Counted from the first letter of the stretch, positions 10,758 through 22,917 are shown. The stretch is DNA of 64,000 nucleotides from Rana temporaria (GCF_905171775.1 NC_053489.1:246323231-246387230); one strand, 5' to 3'. The notes: generated from the letters alone by a model not told the origin. Translations and numbers: made by a program.

Positions 10758-11365
10758 GAGGACATGTTATGCTTTTTTCAAAATACTGTGTAAAAAAAAT
10801 AAAAATAAAATAAAGTAAAATAAATAAGAAAAAAATAATATATTTTTTTAAATCGCCCCGTCCCGACAAGCTCACGTGGAGGAGTGAACACATAAATGAG
10901 CAGCGCCTGCATATGAAAATAGTGTTCAAACCACACATGTGAGGTATCACGTGATCGTTAGAGCGAGAGCATTAATTCTAGCCCTAGATCTCCTCTGCAA
11001 CCTGTAGAATATTTTAAATGTCGCCTATGGAGATTTTTAAGGGTAAAAGTTTGTCGCCATTTCACGAGCGGGCGCAACTTTGAAGTGTGACATGTTGGGT
11101 ATCAATTTACTCGGTGTAATGTTATCTTTCACAATATACAAAAATTGGGCTAAATTTACTGCTGCCTTATTTTTAAAAAGTGTTTTTTTTTTTTTTTTTT
11201 CAAAAAAGTGCGCTTGTAAGACCACTGCACAAATACAGTGTGACAAAAAGTATTGCAACACCATTTTATTCTCTAGGGTGTTGCATAATGCTTGGGGGTT
11301 CTAAGTAATTTTCTAGCAAAAAAAATTTTTAAACTTGTAAAGAGGCTCGGTTATTAAGTGGTTAA

Positions 11366-11612
11366 GATAAAAAAAAATGCTGACGTTTAATATTACTTTG
11401 TAATTGAGACTGGCACAGTTGAATATAGGATCATGGGTTAAATATATCTAAAACCAAGAACAAGAATGTAATATTCTGTAGCTTATCAATCCTTAGATGT
11501 GGTTGTTGCATTAGAGTTCTTTTTTTAGGCCAAGTATATTTTATGAAAGTTCAAAAAAATACTGGTTGTTTCTATTTAACATGCAGTGTGACTTCCTGTA
11601 CACTGCAACAAT
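11366..11612. other. Intergenic spacer, nothing assigned
   Basis: A short AT-rich spacer between two elements, ending in the left copy of the 8-bp duplication gcaacaat (11605-11612). Confidence 0.5.
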
Positions 11613-11784
11613 CAGGGTTGCCAACTTTCAGTAAATTTCAGTAAAATCCGTACTTTTTGCATCTGTCCTTGAATGTCCATTGTGGACATGTAAGCTGCAT
11701 ATTCATAACTGACATTCATGGACAGGTGCAACAATTATAGATTTTACAAACTGTTTTTAAATTTACTGAAAGTTGGCAACCCTG
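11613..11784. mobile_element. 172-bp hAT MITE with perfect 8-bp target duplication
   Basis: Ends are CAGGGTTGCCAACTTTCAGT and ACTGAAAGTTGGCAACCCTG, perfect 20-bp inverted repeats. The flanks are gcaacaat at 11605-11612 and 11785-11792, an exact 8-bp duplication. CAGGG...CCCTG ends with 8-bp duplications are diagnostic for hAT. Confidence 0.93.
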
Positions 11785-11792
11785 GCAACAAT

Positions 11793-13189
11793 ATCTCAAA
11801 CAAAGTCATTGACCTTCCCAATTCCCTTATGTAATCAATAGAACACCTCTATCTATGGTATGGACATGAGCAAGGGGAGGTGTTTATAGACCAAATCAAG
11901 AGAGCAGCCTAGGGTGACAACACTACTTCTCCATAGACAGAGTACAGTGACTCAATGTTGTCATAATAGCGCAGGAACTATGTAACTGACAGGATCGTTA
12001 GGTGAAAATAAAGAACTGGTAATCTGCATTATATTACATTTTTATCCTGGGTTTAGATACACTTTAGGTTTAAGGATTAAGGATAGGGGGAGGATAGGGG
12101 GAAGGATAGGGAGAAGTTGTAGTGTAAAAATAGGGTTAAAAATGTCTCTGTAATACTTAGGTTAGGGGGGTAATTGTAAGAATTAAGTGAAAATAGATCT
12201 AAACCCTGTCACTTAAATCTCATATTTCCTTGAACACATCAATGTATTTTCAAAAGGTCTTTTGTCATCTGTAGATTTGGTTAAAATAATAGCCAGTGTT
12301 TTTACCATGTCGATCCTTGTTTAGACAATTCCTGCTATAGGATGTCAACTTTCTCCAAAATGTGCACATGTGTTTTCACATGCAACCCTGGCTAGGCAGT
12401 AGTGCATGGTGACAGGGAGTGGCTTAAAAGGCTGGAAGAAACCAGATGCCCTTTAATGCAAAAATCAATAATAAAAATACTGCAAAAAATGTATTTTATG
12501 AAAAGTGTATTACTCATTTAAAGAAAGTGTGTGGATATTAATATCAAGTAAATGTTTTGCTTTCTAGAGTCCTCTCAATATAAAGTGCCTTGTTATGCAG
12601 TCCTATTTGTCCCAAGCCCTTTTACACAGATAGAACACAGATCGTACATAGACAAGAGAAAACAAGCACAGAACATCTGTATTTATATTGGGAATAAAAG
12701 CATGATTTGCATTCTTCTGTTTGTTATATCTTACGATAGTATCTATGGGCCTAAAGAGTAAAAATACTGTAGGAAAGAACTAACTGGGATATGATACTGA
12801 ATGTACAAGCGCTAATTACTTTTTTATTATATAAACACAATGTTCCCCATGCACACATTCAAGAAAACCGGCTGTTGAGAGCTTTTTGCAAGACAAGCAA
12901 CATTTCTCCTACTAATGATTGATGTAATCCAAAGGAGGCATAAAATCAGCAAAATTGTTTCAAATTCAATCCATATAAAGTGAAGGTAGAGCAATTGTCT
13001 TCTTTCTTTACAGGCTTGATTATATCATTCATTAGTAGGAGTCACCATATATTATTGACAATAGTCATCATATAGTGGTAATCTGCCGATGTAAGACCTA
13101 CAGTATATGGTCCTGTTAACACACTGTCAATGAGACTGATCTTGAGTATCGGTTTACAATAAAACATTTTTAGCAAAAATGGTATACAC
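11793..13189. other. Intergenic DNA, nothing assigned
   Basis: About 1.4 kb without a supportable gene. A purine-rich patch lies at 12070-12120. Open frames are short and lack domains. Confidence 0.5.
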
Positions 13190-13804
13190 TATGTTTGGAC
13201 CTCTTGGCTGCTTCTCTGATTCATGCTCTCCTTGCCCGGCCTGTCAGTTTAGATGTCTTGGTAGGTTTGCAGTTGTGCCATAGTCTTTCAATTTTTAATT
13301 GATGAATTGAACAGTGCTCCCTTAGAAGTTCAAAGCTTAGGATATTATTTATAACCTAACCCTGCTTTAAACGTCTCCACAACTTTATCACAACTTTATC
13401 CCTGACCTGTCTGGCATGTTCCTTGGCCTTCACAATGCTGTTTGTTTACTAAGGTTCTCTAATAAACCTCTGAAGGCTTCACAGAACAGCTATATTTATA
13501 CTGAGATTAAATTACACACAGGTGGACTCTATTTTGTGACTTCTGAAGGCAATTGGTTCCACTAGATGTTAGCTAGGGGTATCAGAGTAAAGGGGGCTGA
13601 ATACAAACGCACGCCACACTTTTCACATATTTATTTGTAAAAAAAAATTGAAAAGCATTTATCATTTTTCTTCCACTTCACAATTATGTGGCACTATGTG
13701 TTGGTCTATCACATAAAATCCCAATAAAATACATTTACGTTTTTGGTTGTAACATGACAAAATGTGGAAATTTCAAGGGGTATGAATACTTTTTCAAGGC
13801 ACTG
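13190..13804. mobile_element. End fragment of a second Tc1/mariner family
   Basis: The right end ggtatgaatactttttcaag then gcactgta is the terminal of the family whose short two-ended copy is at 23004-23426 (gtaccttgaaaaagtattca). The left end is missing, so this is a truncated copy of about 600 bp, without usable transposase frame. Confidence 0.75.
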
Positions 13805-14329
13805 TATATTCTAGAGTGAGGTGGCTGCTATGATGATCAATTATGATGAACTGTAGGAAACTAAAGAATGAGGTAATCAGAGGTGAGAGACAAAATGGGA
13901 TGACTGCTTTCACGTGTTTTAAATTGAATGCACTGTTAATTTCAGCTACACAGAAACAAAGGCCATGGGAAGCCTCAATACATCTTAGCAAACAAGCTTC
14001 CTCCCAGCAAGGACATATATTGTCAGGACATCTAATCTGGCCTTTGAAGGCAGACAGGCTAGAGCAATAGTATTTGCCTAGCAGTTTTGCTTAGAATAGA
14101 GAGAGGTAGTATAACACCTTGCATAAGAATTAGAGAAGTAACCTAAGATGGGCCACTTTGAACAATTAAAGACAGATAACAGCTTTCCCTACAAAATTGC
14201 CTTTTGTTTTGGAATTGTCAAACTCACAGTAATTGACTCTCTATTTGAGAAACTATAATGGTCTATTACTTTAGTTATCACTGACTTGGGGTCATTTTCC
14301 TTACATACATACATCTAGATAAATAGATA
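13805..14329. other. Intergenic DNA, nothing assigned
   Basis: No gene, RNA or element boundary was recognised. Confidence 0.5.
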
Positions 14330-14331
14330 TA

Positions 14332-15067
14332 CAGTAAAACCTTGGTTTGCGAGCATAATTCGTTCCAGAAACATGTTTGTAATCCAAAGCACTTGTATAT
14401 TAAAGCATTTTTTTTACAGGGTATAAAAATAGAAGAGAGGCACCTCTAAGGCCCCGTACACACGGTCGGACAAAACCGATGAGAATGGACCGAGGTTCAG
14501 TTTCATCGGTCCAAACCGACCGTGTGTATAGCCCATCGGTCTGTTTTCCTTCGGTCCAAAATTTTAAAACATGCTTCAAAACCGAACCGATGGACCGCTG
14601 CCCAATCGGTCCAAACCGATGGTTAGTACAGAAAGCATCGGTTCAAAACCCGTGCATGCTCAGAATCAAGTCGACGCATGCTTGGAAACATTGAAGTTCG
14701 TTTTATTCAGCACGTCGTGTGTTTGACGTCACCGCGTTCTGACCCGATCGGTTTTTGGAATGATGGTATGTACGCACATCAGACCATCAGGCCACTTCAG
14801 CGGTGAACCGATGAAAACGGTCCGTCGGACCATTCTCATCGGTTTGCTCCGACCGTGTGTACGGGGCCTTAGTGTAGCAATAAGTTGCTAAATGTTGTAC
14901 CTTCATTAAATGTAACCATATTGCTACACTTAGAGGCGTCTCTCTTCTCTTTTATACTCAGTTGTGACATGACGCTACTCTTATATCAAGACATCGCTTG
15001 TATATCAAGGCAAAATTTATTAAAACATTTTTCTTGTCTTGCAAAATGCTCTCAAACCAAGTTACTG
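14332..15067. mobile_element. Mariner-type MITE (CAGTAAAACCTTGGTTTG ends)
   Basis: It starts CAGTAAAACCTTGGTTTG after TA (14330-14331) and ends CTCAAACCAAGTTACTG before TA (15068-15069). Terminal and subterminal inverted regions match (gagaggcacctctaag versus cttagaggcgtctctc). TA flanks and the CAGT end fit Tc1/mariner. It is interrupted at 14447-14871 by a different MITE. Confidence 0.85.
14447..14871. mobile_element. Palindromic MITE nested in the mariner MITE
   Basis: The left end aaggccccgtacacacggtc is mirrored at the right by gaccgtgtgtacggggcctt. Interior words (ccgatgagaatggaccga / tccgtcggaccattctcatcgg) also pair. The opposite arm of the host mariner element shows the unbroken site, which confirms nesting. 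Confidence 0.88.
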
Positions 15068-15069
15068 TA

Positions 15070-15900
15070 ATATCTAGGTTAACTAGCTGTAATTATGTGC
15101 ATGCCAATTTCCCCGTAAAAATCAAAGACATACATTTGCATGACTTGAAGTAGATCTCATTTATATATAATGCAATCGATCTGAGTGTCATATCAGTTTT
15201 GAGGTAGCATGCACAACCCTATAATTTCTAAGCATTATTATAGATATTTGCATCTTCTTTGCAACTGAGGAACAACTATGCAATGCTATAACTAAAAAAG
15301 AGAATAGCTTTTTACCTTGATTAGACCTGTCTAGCTATGTCATCCTGAAGTGGAGGAGTGACTACTTACTGATCTTACATTTTTAATGCTTCCACTAATG
15401 CATGACAGGGTACCTGCATATCTCTGAATGGATTGTGTTTACATGCTGCTTGTGTTGTGTTTGTGTGTTTTTTGTATTTGAACATGTCTGTAGAGAGCTA
15501 CTCTAGGTATAATCTCTCTTGTGCAGTACACATTGCTGAATTCAGCTTGCATTACAGCAGGCATGTCAACCTCAATAAAATAAAGAGGCAGGAATAAATC
15601 TGCAAAGGACCATGTTATGCCTACTAAGGGCCGGGCCTGCTCATTCCTGGAAAAAATAATATAAAAAAATTAAAATTAAAATGACTAAAGGAAATATAGC
15701 CTTTATCGATGAGGAGAACAGGTGACGCTTAATACAATTGAAATCAGTATACTATCTCAGGGCCTCAAGTGACCAGAGAAAAAAAAAAGCAGTGTTTGCA
15801 GTTAACAGATCCAGAGTCTGAAGATTCTACACAGGTGCATTTAGTTCAACTGATATGCACTAATATTAACTGCACCTAAGCTCACAATAGTTATTATACC
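15070..15900. other. Intergenic DNA, nothing assigned
   Basis: Intergenic DNA with no supportable gene. Around 15660 there is an A-rich low-complexity patch. Confidence 0.5.
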
Positions 15901-16610
15901 TTAACCGGTTCCCGACCAACTCACGCATATATACTGCGGCAGAATGGCTCTACTGGGCAAAATCCTGTACATATACGGCTTTGACCAGAATAGCAACCAG
16001 AGGGCGCGCGAGCGGCGCCGGAGGAGCACGCATGCGCCTGCTATACAGTGGGGAACCCGATGCGCGTGGCCGGCGGGCGTGATCGCCGCTGGCCACACGC
16101 GATCTCGTGCACGAGCAGCAGCAAGGGGGTGTGTGTGTGTAAACACACAAATCCCCATGCTGTCTGAGGAGAGATGACAGAGCGTGTTTCTACAAAGTAG
16201 AAACCACAAATTGTCATCTCTCCTAGTTAGTCCCATCCCCCCACAGTTAGAACACACAATAGGGAACACAGTTAACACCTTGCTCGCCCCCCTAGTATTA
16301 ACACCTTCCCTGCCAGTGACATTTACATAGTAGTCAGTGCATATTTATAGCACTTATCGCTCTGTAAATGTCAATGGTCCCAAAAATGTGTCAAAAGTGT
16401 GTGACCTGTACGCCGCAACATCGCAATCCCACAAAAATATCGCGGATCGCCACCATTACTAGTAAAAAAAGTCATATAAAAAGGATGTCAATTTTGTTTG
16501 GGTACAACATCGTACGACCGTGCAATTGTCAGTTAAATCGACGCAGCGCCGTATCGCAAAAAATGGCCCGGTCATTGAGCAGCCAAATCTTCTGGGGCTG
16601 AGACGGTTAA
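15901..16610. mobile_element. TTAA-flanked element, family also at 27267-27962
   Basis: It begins TTAACCGGTTCCCGACCAAC and ends GGGGCTGAGACGGTTAA (TTAA at 15901-15904 and 16607-16610). Its right half (tggtcccaaaa, tgtcaaaagtgt, caattgtcagttaaatc.acgcag, aaaa.tggcccggtc) recurs at 27460-27962. The 125-codon minus-strand open frame inside is a repeat artefact. Confidence 0.8.
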
Positions 16611-16935
16611 ATGAACAATGGCAAGTTTACCTAAAAGCAGAATCACTAAAAATGCTAAATGCTAAAGAAATGTAGTCTTCTCAACTCGAGTCCTCAAGTA
16701 CCTCCAATAGGTCATGTTTTCAGGCTCTCTATTATTTTGCACAGGTGATTTGATCAGTTTCACTGCCTTAATTACCACAGCCGTTTCATTTGAGGGAAAT
16801 CCTAAAAATGTTACCTTTTGCGGGTTCTTGAGGACCACTAAACTCTAGAATAGGGGTCTACAAACTTTCTAAATTAACTTTCTAAGTCAAGGGACAGTTT
16901 ACTGTCCTTCAGGCTTTGGGGGGGGGGGTGGATTA
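16611..16935. repeat. Dispersed repeat fragment around 16680-16860
   Basis: A segment from actcgagtcctcaagtacct to gggttcttgaggaccacta has partly inverted ends, which suggests a small degraded element. A G(9) run follows at 16919. Confidence 0.35.
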
Positions 16936-17179
16936 TTGCCAGTGTCCCATCATTGGTTTTAATGAGAGGAATAGTGCCTATTGATGGTGTCAGTTGGGGA
17001 AATGGTGCCCCATCATTTCTGTCAGTTGGTGGAATAGTGCCCCAAGGGCCACAGTTGTTGCCAGTGTCTCATCATTGGTTTTAATGAGAGGAATAGTGCC
17101 CTATTGATGGTGTCAGTTGGGGAAATGGTGCCCCATCATTTCTGTCAGTTGGTGGAATAGTGCCCCAAGGGCCACAGTT
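16936..17179. repeat. 122-bp unit in two tandem copies
   Basis: Copies at 16936-17057 and 17058-17179 begin ttgccagtgtc and end gccccaagggccacag(tt), and are nearly identical. Within each, tagtgcc and gtcagttggggaaatgg words suggest an older, shorter periodicity. Confidence 0.92.
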
Positions 17180-18140
17180 TGGAGACCTAGAAGTTGCCAT
17201 TCATAAAGAGTTTTTACTGGAGCATGGAGTATGAACTCTCCATATGTGAAAAACACTTGCACTTAGGAAAAAATTGTACCGTAAATATGTATATATGTTA
17301 AGTTAACTGCTGCCTTTCAATGCAATACAGAAATATGTATACAACATACAATAAGTCAGTAAAAAAGAGGCTGCACTTACCCCTGTACCAATAAAAAAAA
17401 AACAAATATAAATCTTGAATTATTAAAGTGCTTAATTATAAACCACACAATCATATATATGTGATATTATAAATTGAGTCATAAAAAGTGCATATGAAAG
17501 AAAGTGCATATACAAAAGTCCATCCAGATCTTTAAAGTGCTTCTGTGCATAAATGTAAACCAGTAACTGTCCCTTTAAAAAAATAAATTCCAAGTAAGGT
17601 GCCTTGTGTATTCAATAATTACCACACACTTCACTTTCTGTGCCCCCACCAGTGTATGCTTACACTGAGGTGGATCACATAAAAATTTTCATACACTGTA
17701 TATGTTTGTGTGGTTTATGATTAGGCACTTCAATAAAAAAAGTTTTTAATGGGTATAGGGGTCATACTAGTTCATACTAGGTCATACTGACTTCTGAACT
17801 CTATAGGTCTGAATAGAAAGTACACTGCATACGAGTGGGCCTGTCTAAGGAAATTTTGACAAGTAGCTGATATCTCACTAGATCAGGAACAGGTGGGTAA
17901 AAGACTGGCAGGGAGGGCTGGAGGCATGGAAAATGTGCAATTACTTTTTAAAGCTTTCATCGCATTCTATATAAAGAGATTCCATTACTTTCTGTCACCA
18001 AGACAGGAAGTCATGGAAGCCTCCCCAGCAGCAATAGAAACAGCGATAAAAAAAACTGATAGAAGTTCAGAATTTTTTTCTAATTTATCCTCAATCAACA
18101 CTGGGGCACTTCGATAATTTAGTATACAGCTTAAAATCTT
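17180..18140. repeat. Intergenic, with a dispersed repeat at about 17340-17735
   Basis: Words such as aaagtgcttaattataaacc and its mirror tggtttatgattaggcactt suggest a foldback with arms near 17425 and 17710. No gene. The small open frame at 17893 lacks a recognisable domain. Confidence 0.4.
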
Positions 18141-18835
18141 AGGCCCAGATCCACAAAGATCTGCCTATCTTTAGGCAGGCGTAGCGTATCTCAGATACAC
18201 TACGCCACCGTAACTTAGAGCGTATTTTTCGTATCCATAACGAATTTGCGCCGTAAGTTACGGTGGCGTCGTGTAAATGTGTCGGCGTAAGGGCGCGGAA
18301 TTCAAATGGCTAAGATGTGGGCGTGTTTTATGTCAATACATCTTGACCCCACGTAAATTAAGTTTTTTTGGAACGGCCCATGCGCCGTCCGTGGGGGTAT
18401 CCCAGTGCGCATGCTCGAAATCACGTCACAAATAGTCAATGCTTTCAACGTGAATGTAATTTACGCAAAGCCCTATTCGCGAACGTTTTACGCAAACAAC
18501 GGAAAATTTGACGCTGTCCCGACGTCCATACTTAACATTGCGTATGCCTCATAGACCCAGGGGTAACGTTACGCCGAAAAAAGCCTTACGTAAACGACGT
18601 AAAAAAATGCGCCGGGCGGACGTACGTTTGAGGATCGCCGTATGTACCTAATTTGCATATTCCTCGCGGAAATCTACGGAAGTGCCACCTAGCGGCCAGT
18701 GTAAATATGCACCTAAGATCCGACGGCGTACTAAGACGTACGTCAGTCGGATCGAGCCCACATTCAGTCGTATCTTGTTTTGTGGTTACAAAACAAAGAT
18801 ACAACGGGGCATCTTAGAACTTACGCGGCTTATCA
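18141..18835. mobile_element. MITE with 'cccagatccacaaagatctg' end
   Basis: The left end is aggcccagatccacaaagat, followed by gcgtagcgtatctcagatac and cgccaccgtaacttag. The same order, inverted, forms the right end of the element at 34758-35481. The right end here is degraded. Confidence 0.7.
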
Positions 18836-19425
18836 ATAGGGGGTTCTAAGTAATTTTCCAGCAAAAAATACTAATTAAAACTTTTAAACAAAAAAATACA
18901 GAACAGGCCTGGTCTTCACGTGGATGTTTATGGACCAGTGTCTATACAGATACGTTATTTTTCCTCTGTCCAAAATTTCACATACTGCTCCAGGAAAGAT
19001 CAGGTTCCACACTCCACAACCATATGCCAGGTGGCGACTCAGCTCATCTCTATGGAGCAACTAACTGCACCTGCTGTACATTGAGATCCAAAACAATACT
19101 GTACTACTCCTTCATTAAAACAGCCAAGAGTATCAAGCCCCATCAATGCCGGGCACAACGCCCTTGCATAAAAATATACGTTTTAATAAATGTCTTGTTG
19201 AAGAGCTCTAAACACAATTTTCCAAAAACAAATAACTTTTCTAAATAAATGTATTGTTTTATATGAAGTATCTGTACTTACTGCAGAAGGTAGCAATTAC
19301 ATTATGGTCAATGGCTCACTGTTGCTTTGAACAGTAACAATGAATCTGCTTGGTTTTCAGGCCAATCGACTTGACTTGGAAATCACCCAATCAACTGTGC
19401 TGAGCAGAATTGTGGTGCATACAAC
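18836..19425. other. Intergenic DNA, nothing assigned
   Basis: No gene was recognised. It ends in the left copy of the 8-bp target duplication catacaac (19418-19425). Confidence 0.45.
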
Positions 19426-20871
19426 CAGGGCAACCAGGGCCGGTGCAAGGATTTTTGCCAACTCAGGCAAAGGTGCATTTTGACGCCCCCCCTACCCCAG
19501 GCACGCGCACGCGTTATAACGCCTGCAAAGTGCCTCAGTGTGAAAGGGGTCTTAGGCTACTTTAACACTGAGGAGCTTTGCAGGTGCTACAGCGCTACAA
19601 AATAGCGCCTGCAAAGTGCCCTGAAAGAGCCTCTTTTCTCACCCCAATAAAAAAGCCTGAGTGCTTTCACACTGGAGCGGTGCGCTGGCAGGATGCTTAA
19701 AAAAGTCCTAGTAGCCGCATCTTTGAGGCGCTGTAGAAACGGTGTACACACTGCTTCTAAAGCGCCCCTGCCCATTGAAATCAATGGGCAGCGCCACTGA
19801 ACCGCCAGTAAAGCATCGCTTTGCGGCGCTTTGCGGCCGGTTTTAACCCTTTTGGGCCTCTAGCAGTGTGCTGGCAGGACGCTCAAAAAAGTATTTGAGG
19901 CGCCTCGCTAGTCGCCGAATAGCGCCGCAAAAACGACAGTGCCAGGCACATGACCAAACAGATGCAAGCAGCCAATCAAATATAGTACTTGCTCAATATG
20001 GATTAAATAAATTAGAATTATGCATAGCCGCCATAGATATAAATACAGTGATTTGTGCAACAGCAGGTACTACTTGCACAAATCACTTTATTTATGACAT
20101 CTATGACTATGCATAATTCTAATTTATTTAATCCATGTTGGCTGCTTGGCACCGTCTTGAAGTTGGAACCTGGCACACATCATGAACTAAATATTTGCTC
20201 AATAACTCACTTAGCAACATTTACAGGAAGAAAAAAATTGAATATATCTACTTTCCTAGTGAATTACTTAATCTTTCTCCTCTGTGTTTTTCTGCTGGAA
20301 TAGGTGGCAGCTGTCCCTGACACACACATGATACACGGTACCTGGGCTGGCCTCACCTGCTGCTGCAGTGCTGCCTGGGCCTGGCTTTGGGGTTCCCAGT
20401 TCCCTACTTGCAAATCTGTCCAGGCTCAGTCCTCCACTCCTCACGTGATAGGTGATGTCACGTCACTCACCGACCCGCTCGAACGAGATGAAGGAGCGCA
20501 GAGGAGGGTAGGCGGAGATTTAGGCTCTGCCTATGCTACCTAGTTTGCCAAATGACACTGCTCTGGCCGGTCACACTTTGCACCAAGCATGGGGGCGCCT
20601 GTCACACTCGGCTCCTCCATGCTGACAGCTGAGCTAATTTTTTTTTGCAGGTGAAGCAGTGCCGTGCCGTGCCACCGCCGGGGCTTGCGCCCCCCCCATA
20701 GCACCGATGGCACTTTCCAATGGCTGAATAACATGGATTATCATACAGACACTTTTTCTACGGCGGCTGCGGTGAAAAAAAAAACTTGGTCAATTTTCCG
20801 CCCCGTTCCCAGGGCCGGCGCTGGCGCCGTAAGGCAAGTGCCCACGTTGCCTTGCACTAGCACTGGCCCTG
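19426..20871. mobile_element. Non-autonomous hAT element, 1.45 kb
   Basis: It starts CAGGGCAACCAGGGCCGGTG and ends CACTAGCACTGGCCCTG, with an exact 8-bp duplication catacaac at 19418-19425 and 20872-20879. The interior holds a palindromic insert about 19500-19930 (gcctgcaaagtgcc words) and a strong hairpin at 19998-20137. No transposase frame. Confidence 0.85.
19998..20137. repeat. Hairpin with about 65-bp arms inside the hAT element
   Basis: The left arm atggattaaataaattagaa...tgatttgtgca pairs with tgcacaaatca...ttctaatttatttaatccat around the loop acagcaggtactact. A few bulges are present. Confidence 0.85.
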
Positions 20872-20903
20872 CATACAACCACACGGTGACATACAGTTTT
20901 GTC

Positions 20904-21488
20904 ATCATCAGAGGCGTATCTAGTGAAAATAGCGCCTATGGCAAGCGCTAAAACTGCGCCCCTGTGGAAACATTTGAAACCCATCTTTCAGATAACCTTA
21001 ACAAAAAAAAAACAGCTAACAAAACTAGTGATATTTATCATCCCTTGTGATACCTTGGGTAGTGACATATCCTTTTTATGGAGAAATCTGGGGTTTATTA
21101 GACCCCTGATCCCTCCTCTGCCCTCCAAGGCCAGGAAAATGCAGAACCAATACTGGAAGTGATGAAATCTTCATCACTTAAGGCCTCAGTTTTCACAGAG
21201 GAGAGGGAGAAACTGATGTTCCTCCTTCTTCTTTGTGCGCTGCCAACCCGACCAGATGGAATGGGAGAGCCTGGGAGAACAGGGGAGGACTGTGGCTGAA
21301 CGCAGCAGGGATAGCGCTGCCATTGTCCATTAGCAAAGGTGCTGAAAAGGCGATCCTGCCTATGCTCGGGAGGAGGGAAGAAGAGACCCTCAGACCCTGG
21401 TAAGTGCCTTGCTGCCCAGCCACTCAACAGCGCCCCCTTCATATGGCGCCCATGGCACTTGCCATGGCTGCCATACCCTAGATATACC
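20904..21488. mobile_element. Probable hAT-type element
   Basis: The left end region cagaggcgtatctagtgaaa and the right region cataccctagatatac are imperfect inverted repeats, and gcgcctatggcaagcgc versus gcgcccatggcacttgcc also pair. Flanking duplication is not clean. The interior has no coding domain. Confidence 0.4.
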
Positions 21489-21981
21489 ATCACAAATACC
21501 ATACCACCCTTTCGTTATGCTGGTGCAGGAACTTTTATTGGGGAGCTTGTTTTTTTTGCCCAGTGTATAGGGTTTTGAATATTTGCAGATAAGGTCTGAA
21601 ATTACCTAATTTGCTAGATAGTACACCCAATGTGATTGGCCTATTACCAAAATGCCTAAATAAACCAGGTACAGAAGTAAGGAAAACCTTTGTTTTTTTT
21701 CTACCCTTCTTACTTAAAGGGATTCCTTTATTTTTTTGGTTTGGATGTAGTGGGGGAGGCCTAAAACACCTGCCAAGTTTTAATAGCTCTTTTGTCTCCA
21801 TTGGGAAAACTGACCATCTCTATTTGTCTTAGTAACCAGAGTCGCCAGGACTATAAGTGAAGGGAAATCCAAAATGTTGAGTTGCCGCTAGAACTGGTTT
21901 AAAGAGGAAATCTTCCAATTAGAACACTTATTTTGATGACAACTGTCTAAAAGGATATTTTGTTCACTTTGGAGGGATTTC
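21489..21981. other. Intergenic DNA, nothing assigned
   Basis: No supportable gene. Words near 21770-21960 resemble the dispersed family at 3930 and 59750. Confidence 0.4.
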
Positions 21982-22164
21982 TTTTCACTTCCTATTGTGT
22001 CTAAAGTAAACATTGGTGTTGTATTGTCTAGTATTAACTTGCCAAAGTTTGACCTTGCTAAAATGTTTGTGCACAAAGAGAATGCTATTGTATATTCACC
22101 TGTCTGGCTAGCCTGTACATACAACCTACACTCTCTTTACCGTATACCACATGATTATTTAACA

Positions 22165-22917
22165 CAGGGCTTGACAAATTTGCTTAGAATTTTTTTAATC
22201 AGTTGCCAAGCACCCAGAACTGCATGTCCGGGGCGTCGGGCAATAAGAATCGCCCACGCCTGGTGCCAAGCGAAAAAAGACCGAAAATGGTTTTGCAAAT
22301 AAGTCATTTTTATCCTTCACTGATGTGCGCTGATGAGGCTGCACTGATGAGCACAGATATGCTGCACTATTGGGCACTGATGGGCATTGCTGAGGTGGTA
22401 CTAATAGGCAGCACTTCTGAGGCGGCATGAGGCTGCACTGATGGGCCCTGATGAGGCTGCACTCAAAAGCACTGATAGGCAGCACTGATGAGGCTGTGCT
22501 GATGGGCACTGATGAAGTGGCACTGATAGTTGGCACTGACAGGTGGCACTTATAGAGAAGCACTCCCCATCCACTTATCGGCAGAAAGAAAACGGTGACT
22601 GATGAAGCCCCCAACCCCCACCCCAGCTGTAAAACTGGGAAGATGATGTCGGAGGTGGATGGGCAGTAAGTACAAGCCACGCTCATCACAGCACCGCTCA
22701 CCAGAGGAGAACGCCAGTTTGCACAAAGGAGCATGAATCTCGCTCCAGCAGGACACAAAGCCACAGCCTCAATTATTGGTCAGCCCAACCTTAGTCCACG
22801 CACCCTCAAAGGGGCCACATGGGAGGAATCCAGACCCTTTCTGCGGTGTAGCCCAGGCACCAAGACGCAATTTCTAGTCGCAATTGCGACCCGGCGCCTA
22901 GATTTTGTTGAGCCCTG
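22165..22917. mobile_element. hAT-like element in duplication unit A
   Basis: Ends CAGGGCTTGACAAA and TTTGTTGAGCCCTG are inverted repeats. The flanks atttaaca (22157-22164) and atataaca (22918-22925) match at 7 of 8 positions, as for an old hAT insertion. The interior contains the gcactgatgag minisatellite. The long minus-strand open frame here is minisatellite translation. The partner copy in unit B (from 23677) has lost a clean right flank. Confidence 0.68.
22320..22560. repeat. ACTGATG minisatellite, unit A
   Basis: Degenerate repeats around gctgcactgatgggcactga, about 20 bases per unit. A longer version is at 23900-24255 in unit B. Confidence 0.85.

Larger units (their letters stand above)
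9427..11365. mobile_element. Copy 1 of a TTAA-ended non-autonomous element, interrupted
   Basis: The same sequence order appears inverted at 30481-31664: a GC-rich CCGCCGCTTACCGGAGC block, an atatgagatctgaggtcttt palindrome, ccccgtcccgac, gggtaaaagtttg.cgcca, gacatgttgggtatca, and a poly-T next to gtgcgcttgtaagacc. The right end is aagtggttaa (TTAA 11362-11365). It is split by a second TTAA element at 9832-10757. The left end is less certain. Confidence 0.65.
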
